A DNA stretch of 6,993 nt, taken from an uncultured Campylobacter sp. (lineage in GTDB: Bacteria; Campylobacterota; Campylobacteria; Campylobacterales; Campylobacteraceae). A program made the translations under genes and the position numbers. Location of the stretch: positions 1 to 6,993 of the forward strand of contig NZ_CALIJF010000293.1 of assembly GCF_938018035.1 (NCBI RefSeq), given 5' to 3'. A model generated the notes under the pieces. That model had not been told where the DNA came from and searched no databases. It saw nothing but the letters and a program-made list of their open reading frames with translations. Position 1 is the stretch's first letter. Every line of letters begins with the position of its first letter. Shown piece after piece: positions 1 to 4,864 of the stretch.

Positions 1-332
1 CGCTTGCGGTGCTTGATAGCTTCGTAGCAAGCGCGAACGAAGCGCTAGATCGCGCGCCAAAAGATAAAGCGCTAAAGGCTAGAATCGCTGCAAATTTGGA
101 GTTTGCAAAGCAGACGCTTGGAATTTTATATGAGGATGAGACCGAATACTTTCGCTTCGGCGTGAGCGAGCAGCAAAGAGCGCAGATCGAGGAGCTGATA
201 AAACAGCGCGCGCAGGCTAAGGCAGAAAAGGACTTTACGCGCGCGGATGCCATCAGAGCGCGCCTTGCGGATATGAAGATCGAAGTGATGGATACGGCTA
301 GCGGCACCGTTTGGGAGGTAGCAGCAGAGTAA
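1..332 (+). CDS. cysS: Cysteinyl-tRNA synthetase, C-terminal part (5' end outside the window)
   Basis: This is the last roughly 110 residues of cysteinyl-tRNA synthetase, the cytoplasmic class I enzyme that uses ATP to charge tRNA-Cys with cysteine. The reading frame is open from base 3, so the gene begins upstream; the GTG at base 9 is an internal codon. The family-typical C-terminal region is clear: an AKQTLGILYED segment, then the basic helical stretch IEELIKQRAQAKAEKDFTRADAIR (seen here over about 198-272), in which the pattern KDFxRADxIR is a hallmark of CysRS, and the ending DTASGTVWEV that matches the usual D-(T/x)-x-x-GT-x-W terminus. The catalytic HIGH and KMSKS motifs and the zinc site lie outside the window. 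The stop TAA at 330-332 runs straight into a hairpin. In C. jejuni, as I recall, cysS also lies just before msbA, which fits the next gene here. Confidence 0.95.
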   Translation, partial: LAVLDSFVASANEALDRAPKDKALKARIAANLEFAKQTLGILYEDETEYFRFGVSEQQRAQIEELIKQRAQAKAEKDFTRADAIRARLADMKIEVMDTASGTVWEVAAE

Positions 333-369
333 AACGTAAAATTTAGCGCGAAATTTTACGTTGAATTTT
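333..369 (+). terminator. Probable intrinsic terminator of cysS
   Basis: A perfect 12-bp inverted repeat begins directly after the cysS stop codon: AACGTAAAATTT at 333-344 pairs with AAATTTTACGTT at 351-362 around the six-base loop AGCGCG. It is followed by GAATTTTA and a second T-run at 372-376. The stem is AT-rich and the T-tract is interrupted, so it is weaker than a textbook terminator, but its position immediately after the stop codon supports the call. It suggests that cysS transcription ends here rather than continuing into msbA. Confidence 0.55.
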
Positions 370-828
370 ATGATTTTTACGATGCAAGACGTAAGTCCAA
401 ATACTAATTCGCGCGTAAATTTTAGTGCGGTTTTTATCGGCGATACGATGATACGGCGATGCAGCGGCAAAGGCACAAGGCAGGCTGCGATTTTATTAGG
501 TAGCGCGGTGAGTAAAAGCGCACAATACGGTGCGACGATGTGAAATCGCGATACATGATGTATATTATGATACAGCACTTTGTAGCGCTTTATATCGCCC
601 CAAAGCGTTCAGCGTTTTAAAAAAATGGTTTGCGAAAGCGTTTAGATATCGCGATAAATAAAAACTCGCTCGCTTTAAACGCTTAGCGCTTTAAAAGCGA
701 CAAATAAAAAAGCTAAATCTCGGCATCGTTTGCGCAGCAGCGTATGTGGGCGGATAGATTTAGCGAGCTTGCGAAGCGCGAATTAGTCCCACGCCACCTC
801 GTAAATTTCGCGTTGCGGCACCGCCGAA
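370..828. other. Gene-free stretch between cysS and msbA, rich in inverted repeats
   Basis: I find no convincing gene here. A 60-codon frame at 361-543 starts with TTG inside the cysS terminator, has no ribosome binding site and no family resemblance; I do not call it. What the stretch does hold is many short inverted repeats: ATACAT/ATGTAT at 551-563, CGCAC/GTGCG at 519-534, AAGCGTTTA at 636-644 with TAAACGCTT at 676-684, GCTAAATCT at 712-720 with AGATTTAGC at 756-764, CGCGAA at 777-782 with TTCGCG at 807-812, and CGGC/GCCG at 816-826. GCGCTTT/AAAGCG words recur between about 580 and 700. This could be a structured RNA, decayed sequence, or both. There is no start or end of a known RNA family that I recognise. 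Confidence 0.5.
706..764 (-). terminator. Possible intrinsic terminator on the minus strand
   Basis: Read on the minus strand, GCTAAATCT (764-756) is followed after 35 nt by its complement AGATTTAGC (720-712) and then by six T residues (711-706) and a further TTT. A stem followed by a T-run is the signature of a Rho-independent terminator, but the loop is long and the stem has only three G/C pairs. No minus-strand gene lies to its right before msbA, so if real it would end a non-coding transcript. Confidence 0.3.
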
Positions 829-928
829 ATTCTAAATTTCAAAAAATTTTGGGATTTTAAGAATTCCAAAATTCTAAATTCAAAGAATTTTAAAATTTGG
901 AATTTTAAAAAAATTGGTATTCTAAATT
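829..928. repeat. Three copies of ATTCTAAATT in the AT-rich msbA leader
   Basis: The decamer ATTCTAAATT occurs exactly at 829-838, 871-880 and 919-928, spaced 42 and 48 bases apart. Similarity extends beyond the decamer: each copy is followed within a few bases by a (C)AAA-GAATTTT-like or AAAAATTTT-like segment, giving imperfect units of about 22-24 bp. Between copies two and three lies a 9-bp inverted repeat, AATTCCAAA at 862-870 with TTTGGAATT at 896-904. The block is almost pure A/T and ends at the msbA ribosome binding site. It may contain the msbA promoter; TATTCT at 918-923, preceded by TTGG, and TATAAA at 939-944 are weak -10 candidates that I cannot choose between. Confidence 0.5.
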
Positions 929-944
929 TTAAAAATTTTATAAA

Positions 945-950
945 AAAGGA
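945..950 (+). promoter_or_regulatory. Ribosome binding site that decides the msbA start
   Basis: AAAGGA lies immediately before TTG 951 and 6 nt before TTG 957. Normal spacing of 5-8 nt favours TTG 957, making the protein two residues shorter than the longest open frame. Confidence 0.7.
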
Positions 951-956
951 TTGTAT

Positions 957-2678
957 TTGAACGGTTTTAAAACTTTACTATCGCGCTTTAAGCCCTATTT
1001 TAGGGATTACAAGCCGCAGTTTGCATTGGCGATTTTGGGTATGGTGATGACGAGCGTGGCGACTGCTGCGAGCGCGAAGCTGGTCGAGCCCGTTTTAAAT
1101 AAAATTTTCGTCGAAAAAAACGAGCCGTATCTCTATACGCTTCCGATCGCGATCATCGTGGTTTTCACGATGAAAAGCGGCGGTGCGTTTATGCAAAACT
1201 ACTTCACCGCCTTCATCGGTCAAGACACGGTGCGCCGCTTCCGCGATAGGCTCGTCGCAAGCCTCGTGCGGCTGGACGTGGATTTTTTCAACCGCTTCCG
1301 CACGGGCGAGCTCATCAGCCGCACGATCAACGACATTGAGCGTATCCGCGTCGTGGTTTCAAACATGATCCCCGATTTTTTCACGCAGATCATTACGATT
1401 TTGGGGCTTTTGGGCGTCGTGATCTATCAGAGCCCGAAGCTTTCGTTTTTCGCGCTCGTGGTCTTTCCGTGCGCGATATATCCGCTCTCGCGCCTTGCAA
1501 AGCGGATGAAAAAAATTTCGCGCGAGTCTCAAGAGAAAACCTCCGATATCTCCTCGGCGCTCAGTCAAATTTACTCCAACATCGAAATCGTCAAAGCAAG
1601 CAACGCCGAGAGCTTTGAAGTGGAGAAATTTAACGCCGAAAACAAGAAATTTTTCGGTCTAAATTTAAAGGCGGTCGTAACGGCGTGCCTGGTAAGCCCG
1701 ATCATGGAGATGCTAGGCGCCGTGGGCATCGCCGTGGTGATCATCGTCGGAGGACAGGAGGTCATCGCGGGCCAGATGAGTATCGGCAGCTTTTTCAGCT
1801 TCCTTACGGCGCTTTTTATGGTTTACACCCCGATAAAAAAGGTCTCCTCGCTCTACAACAACATGCAAGACGCCATCGCGGCGAGCGAGCGGACGTTTGA
1901 GCTCATAGATTTGGAGCCTACGATCGTCGGAGGCGGAAAGCAGATGGGCGAGATCGGCTCGGTGAGCTTTTGCGACGTGTCGCTAAACTACGGCGACAAG
2001 GCGGCGCTAAAAGACATAAGCTTCAGCGTCAAAAAGGGCGAAATTTTAGCGCTCGTCGGAAACAGCGGCGGCGGAAAAAGCTCGGTCGTGAACCTGCTGA
2101 TGCGCTTTTACGACGCAAGCAGCGGTAAAATTTTATTCAACGGCAACGACGAGATCGGCGAGTTTAGCATCCCTAGCCTACGCGAAAATATCGGCCTCGT
2201 AAGCCAGCGCGTCTATATTTTTAACGACACGATCGCGCAAAACGTAAGCTACGGCGCGGAATTTAACGAGCAGCGCGTCATAGAAGCGCTCAAGCTCGCC
2301 AACGCCTATGAGTTCGTAAGCTCGATGAAGGATGGAATTTACACCGTGCTTAGCGAGTTCGGCGCAAATCTTAGCGGCGGACAGCGCCAGCGTATCGCTA
2401 TCGCGCGCGCGCTGTATAAGGACCCGCAAATTTTAATCTTCGACGAGGCGACTTCGGCGCTGGATAACGCAAGCGAAAAGGAGATCTCAAACGTCATCGA
2501 AAAGATCAAACAAAGCAAAATCGTCTTTGTAATCGCTCACCGCCTATCCACGATCGAGCGCGCCGATAATATCGCCGTGATGAAAAACGGCCGCATTCTC
2601 GCCATCGGCACCGACGCGAAGCTAACGGGCGAATGCGAGGAGTATCGCAGCCTAAAAGGGATTATGCAAAACAGCTAG
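957..2678 (+). CDS. msbA: MsbA-type ABC exporter, fused permease and ATPase (lipid A flippase candidate)
   Basis: A half-transporter of about 573 residues, the usual length for MsbA-like exporters, which act as inner-membrane homodimers and flip lipid A-core or other lipids using ATP. Numbering from TTG 957, the transmembrane domain covers roughly residues 15-300, with hydrophobic segments near 20-42, 60-78, 136-157, 161-181, 241-266 and 275-291. The ATPase domain follows with all motifs intact: A-loop Tyr345, Walker A GNSGGGKSS at 368-376 (Lys374), Q-loop Gln417, signature LSGGQ at 472-476, Walker B ILIFDE at 492-497 (Glu497) and H-loop His528. Start choice: TTG 957 sits 6 nt after AAAGGA (945-950), whereas the upstream in-frame TTG 951 touches the Shine-Dalgarno sequence. 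The name rests on the family architecture and on the cysS-msbA order that I recall from C. jejuni; a peptide or drug exporter of the same fold is the alternative. It appears to be transcribed alone. Confidence 0.88.
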   Translation: MNGFKTLLSRFKPYFRDYKPQFALAILGMVMTSVATAASAKLVEPVLNKIFVEKNEPYLYTLPIAIIVVFTMKSGGAFMQNYFTAFIGQDTVRRFRDRLVASLVRLDVDFFNRFRTGELISRTINDIERIRVVVSNMIPDFFTQIITILGLLGVVIYQSPKLSFFALVVFPCAIYPLSRLAKRMKKISRESQEKTSDISSALSQIYSNIEIVKASNAESFEVEKFNAENKKFFGLNLKAVVTACLVSPIMEMLGAVGIAVVIIVGGQEVIAGQMSIGSFFSFLTALFMVYTPIKKVSSLYNNMQDAIAASERTFELIDLEPTIVGGGKQMGEIGSVSFCDVSLNYGDKAALKDISFSVKKGEILALVGNSGGGKSSVVNLLMRFYDASSGKILFNGNDEIGEFSIPSLRENIGLVSQRVYIFNDTIAQNVSYGAEFNEQRVIEALKLANAYEFVSSMKDGIYTVLSEFGANLSGGQRQRIAIARALYKDPQILIFDEATSALDNASEKEISNVIEKIKQSKIVFVIAHRLSTIERADNIAVMKNGRILAIGTDAKLTGECEEYRSLKGIMQNS

Positions 2679-2738
2679 AGCTTTAAAATTCTGCGCCTTT
2701 TGCGCCCCGGTTTTGCTCTATGAAATTTTAAAATTTTA
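2676..2738 (+). terminator. Weak terminator candidate after msbA
   Basis: TAGAGC at 2676-2681, which includes the msbA stop codon, is complementary to GCTCTA at 2715-2720. Between them lies a small GCGC-CTTTT-GCGC hairpin, and after them the AT-rich run TGAAATTTTAAAATTTTA. This could fold into a two-part stem that slows transcription, but the stem is long-range and the T-runs are interrupted. Confidence 0.25.
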
Positions 2739-3007
2739 TCTTTGAAGCAAGCCGCATAAATTTATCCGCAAAGATTGAAATTTTACCTTGAAATTTAGCC
2801 GCGCGGATAGCCGCTTTGGCTGCAGGGCTTTTTAATAAAGCTCGTCTCTTTGGTGCGACGAGGCACGGCTGCCAGAGCTTTAACGTTTGGATTAAAATTT
2901 TATCTTAAAATTTCAGCGCTTCGTTACGAGCCGCCTCTAAATTTAAACGCTCGCGCCGTTTTAAAACCGCTGCGGTAAAATTTTATCGCACGCTGGGCTT
3001 TTCGGCG
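2679..3007. other. Gene-free, repeat-rich stretch between msbA and the lipoprotein gene
   Basis: No gene is visible on either strand. The palindrome TAAAATTTTA occurs at 2729-2738, 2893-2902 and 2976-2985, and again at 3038-3047 inside the end of the next gene; the first two copies share the longer form TAAAATTTTATCTT. Inverted repeats are frequent: ATCCGC 2764-2769 with GCGGAT 2803-2808, AGCC 2809-2812 with GGCT at either 2818-2821 or 2826-2829 (the second followed by TTTT), and AAAGCTC 2837-2843 with GAGCTTT 2875-2881 enclosing GTGC/GCAC at 2853-2866. The stretch probably contains the transcript ends of msbA from the left and of the lipoprotein gene from the right. Nothing resembles a known RNA family. 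Confidence 0.5.
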
Positions 3008-3047
3008 CTACCTGCACTTGATCTTAGGCATCTGCGGTAAAATTTTA
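2970..3047. repeat. 16-bp direct repeat at the 3' end of the lipoprotein gene
   Basis: CTGCGGTAAAATTTTA is found exactly at 2970-2985 and at 3032-3047, 62 bases apart. The second copy encodes part of the C-terminus of the minus-strand lipoprotein (residues KILPQ); the first lies just beyond its stop codon. This looks like a small duplication or two copies of a favoured word. Confidence 0.6.
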
Positions 3048-3601
3048 GCTTTATTTTCCTTTATAAATTTTCGCATCTTTTTAAAATCTCTATCCGAATC
3101 GAAATTTTTCGCGTATTGCACAAGTACAAGTCCGCAGCTTTGCATATCTGCAACCATTAGATCGACTTCATATTTATTGAAATTAGGATCTCCGGGGGCG
3201 GGCGGATTGAGGAGTACTATTATAGCTTGCGTATGGTTGGTCTTTAAAATGCCGAAGGAGCGTCGATCCTCTTGTTTTTTTCCCGCATTGGCCTCTTCGA
3301 TCGCTTGATATATCCCATACGCATACTCATCGATATTTTTTACGTCGTTGAAATATGATATAGATACGAGCTTACTCCAGCCAAATCCTTCCTCACCGTT
3401 TAAAAAATAATATGCCGCCGCAAGATTTTTATACTTTCTGGTAAAAGTTTCTCCATCTATCTTAATGCTATACGGTAACTCTATCGCGCTATATGCTTCC
3501 TTTACCTTGGGATCCTCCAATATATATACCTTGCCTCTAAACGCCGCGCATCCGCCAAATATCGCCGCCAGTAAAAATGCGGTTAAAATTTTTAATCTAA
3601 T
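3008..3601 (-). CDS. Unrecognised small lipoprotein with an apparent ATT start
   Basis: I do not recognise the family. Read from ATT 3601 the product is 197 residues. Its first 18 residues form a lipoprotein signal peptide: basic RLK at 2-4, hydrophobic core ILTAFLLAAIF, then the lipobox FGGC with lipidated Cys18, so the mature protein should be anchored in the inner or outer membrane. The mature part is soluble-looking, with a KYKNLAAAYYFLNGEEGFGW stretch at about 56-75, a charged middle (AGKKQEDRR), the segment IVLLNPPAPGDPNF at about 128-141 and a lysine-rich C-terminus; further cysteines are Cys156 and Cys196. A TGA stop at 3625 closes the frame upstream and no ATG, GTG or TTG exists before the lipobox; the TTG at 3520 lies after the lipidated cysteine and would delete the signal. 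AAGGAG (3612-3607) lies 5 nt before the ATT. Codons are visibly more AT-rich than in the neighbours. It may be functional through AUU initiation, or silenced by an ATG-to-ATT change. Confidence 0.7.
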   Translation of the reverse strand: MRLKILTAFLLAAIFGGCAAFRGKVYILEDPKVKEAYSAIELPYSIKIDGETFTRKYKNLAAAYYFLNGEEGFGWSKLVSISYFNDVKNIDEYAYGIYQAIEEANAGKKQEDRRSFGILKTNHTQAIIVLLNPPAPGDPNFNKYEVDLMVADMQSCGLVLVQYAKNFDSDRDFKKMRKFIKENKAKILPQMPKIKCR

Positions 3602-3606
3602 ACCCG

Positions 3607-3612
3607 CTCCTT
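3607..3612 (-). promoter_or_regulatory. Shine-Dalgarno sequence that decides the lipoprotein start
   Basis: On the minus strand AAGGAG at 3612-3607 is followed by the five bases CGGGT and then ATT at 3601. Perfect motif and spacing point to initiation at the ATT rather than at the downstream TTG 3520, which has only GTATATATA before it. Confidence 0.65.
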
Positions 3613-3628
3613 CAAAATTTTTTCAAAT

Positions 3629-3637
3629 ATTTTGCCA
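3629..3637 (-). promoter_or_regulatory. Candidate -10 of the lipoprotein gene
   Basis: The minus strand reads TGGCAAAAT over 3637-3629, an extended -10 shape (TGn plus a near match to TATAAT). It would start a transcript near 3622, about 10 bases before the Shine-Dalgarno sequence. Campylobacter promoters lack a firm -35, so only the -10 is scored; other AT-rich hexamers are nearby. Confidence 0.3.
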
Positions 3638-3666
3638 TAAAAACCGAGCTTTAATCAATAAAAAGC

Positions 3667-3672
3667 TACAAT
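3667..3672 (+). promoter_or_regulatory. Candidate -10 of the plus-strand MFS gene
   Basis: TACAAT lies 30 bases before the TTG start and 18 bases before its ribosome binding site. An inverted repeat, AGCTTT at 3647-3652 with AAAGCT at 3662-3667, touches its left edge and could be a small operator or chance. Confidence 0.4.
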
Positions 3673-3702
3673 AACGCCAAATTTAATTCCAAGGGAAAGT
3701 CA

Positions 3703-4854
3703 TTGTTTGAATCCATGCGCGCGGCACGCTCGCTAAGCCCCCTATTTCTGGGGATTTTCTTTATGTTTATCGGCGACGCGCTAGTCATCGCAAGCGCGGG
3801 CATCATGCTAAAAGAATCCGGCCACAGCGAGCTTGAGATCGGAGCGATTTCGGCGTTTTTCTTTTTAGGAGCGATCTTTAGCGGCTTTTTTGTGCCTTCG
3901 ATAATCGGCGCGCTCTCGTACGTGCGGGCATACGCAGTATTTACGGCGCTTTTCGGAATTGCTGCAATGCTGCACGATCTAGGCTCAAACCTCGTGTATT
4001 GGGCGATTTTGCGCTTTATTTTGGGCTTTTGCTACTACGCGCTTTTGATGATAATCGAAAGCTGGATCAACTCAAAGATCACAAACTCCATCCGCTCCCG
4101 CGTGCTCGCGATCTACGAAGCGGTTTTTTACGGCGCGTTTGCGATAGGAGTTATAATTTTGGCGCTAAATTTCGGAACGATGAAGGTCTTCGTGCTAAGC
4201 GCATTTTTCATCATCCTGGCGCTGCTGCCGGTAAATTTAATCCGCTTTAACCCTCCCAGAGTTCCCGCTCGCATGCGAGTTTCGATGCCGCAAATTTCGA
4301 TCGTGCCGCCGCTTGCGTTTGCGACGGTGGTTTGCGCGGGCATTTTGATTAACGGCTTTTTTTCGATGGCGAGCGTTTTCGTGCTAAGCGCAGGGCTTGG
4401 AGTGAGCTCGGTGGGCGCATTTATGGGATCGGCGATGGCAGGAGGCTTCTTAGCGCAGCTCGTCTGTGGCACTATTTCAGATAAGTTTGGTCGCAAACGC
4501 GCCATAATGATAGTTTGCGTCGTGGGTCTTACTTCCTGCGCGGCGCTGTTTTTTGCTAAGAGCTTCATCCTAACGTGCGCACTTGCGCTGATGTTGGGAT
4601 TTGGCGCTTTTCCTTTGTATTCGCTCGCCATCGCGCGCGCAAACGACTCCATCACCGGCGAAGGCGCATCTCGCGTGCAAATTTCGGCAGCGATGCTCTT
4701 TATCTATTCGAGCGCGTCTCTCTGCTCTCCTTTAATAATCGGCGCGATGATGAAATTTTTAGGTGCGAACGGCTTTATATGGGTGTTTTTCGCGGCGATG
4801 AGCTTTTTATTTATATTTGCTATCTTCCGCCCCGAGATCGCGCCGAAAAGATAG
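3703..4854 (+). CDS. MFS efflux-type transporter, YcaD-like
   Basis: A 383-residue inner-membrane protein, about the usual length for a 12-helix major facilitator. Hydrophobic helices fill the sequence from about residue 11 to 375. Between helices 8 and 9 it has the MFS motif A, GTISDKFGRKR at 256-266; the equivalent N-half loop (around 65-75) lacks it. ESWINSKITNSIRSRVLAIYE at about 119-139 and PLYSLAIARAND at 304-315 resemble the YcaD-type MFS group (substrate unknown in E. coli), so this is probably a proton-driven exporter of small molecules, substrate not deducible. The start is TTG 3703, 6 nt after AAGGGA (3691-3696); the in-frame ATG 3715 is too far from it. The gene is divergent from the lipoprotein and converges on the next MFS gene with 10 bp between the stop codons, so it is its own transcription unit. 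No frameshift or broken motif is visible. Confidence 0.87.
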   Translation: MFESMRAARSLSPLFLGIFFMFIGDALVIASAGIMLKESGHSELEIGAISAFFFLGAIFSGFFVPSIIGALSYVRAYAVFTALFGIAAMLHDLGSNLVYWAILRFILGFCYYALLMIIESWINSKITNSIRSRVLAIYEAVFYGAFAIGVIILALNFGTMKVFVLSAFFIILALLPVNLIRFNPPRVPARMRVSMPQISIVPPLAFATVVCAGILINGFFSMASVFVLSAGLGVSSVGAFMGSAMAGGFLAQLVCGTISDKFGRKRAIMIVCVVGLTSCAALFFAKSFILTCALALMLGFGAFPLYSLAIARANDSITGEGASRVQISAAMLFIYSSASLCSPLIIGAMMKFLGANGFIWVFFAAMSFLFIFAIFRPEIAPKR

Positions 4855-4864
4855 CTTTAAAATT

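Noticed and set aside
361..543. 60-codon plus-strand frame after cysS
   Set aside because: TTG start inside the terminator stem, no Shine-Dalgarno sequence, no recognisable protein features.
126..578. 150-codon open frame on the minus strand across the cysS end
   Set aside because: It lies largely over cysS and its terminator, has no family resemblance and no ribosome binding site; it is a shadow of cysS coding bias.
829..928. CRISPR-like array from the regular ATTCTAAATT copies
   Set aside because: Only three copies of a 10-bp AT-rich word with similar, non-unique spacers and no cas genes.
3018..3308. 96-codon plus-strand frame over the lipoprotein gene
   Set aside because: Antisense of the lipoprotein, which has a signal peptide and ribosome binding site in its own favour; this frame has neither.
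3647..3667. Operator between the lipoprotein and MFS genes (AGCTTT/AAAGCT)
   Set aside because: Only 6 bp arms in AT-rich DNA and no regulator gene nearby; kept only as a remark on the promoter.
4128..4655. 175-codon minus-strand frame inside the first MFS gene
   Set aside because: Antisense of a clear membrane protein; its alanine/proline/threonine-rich make-up is the expected mirror of MFS codons.
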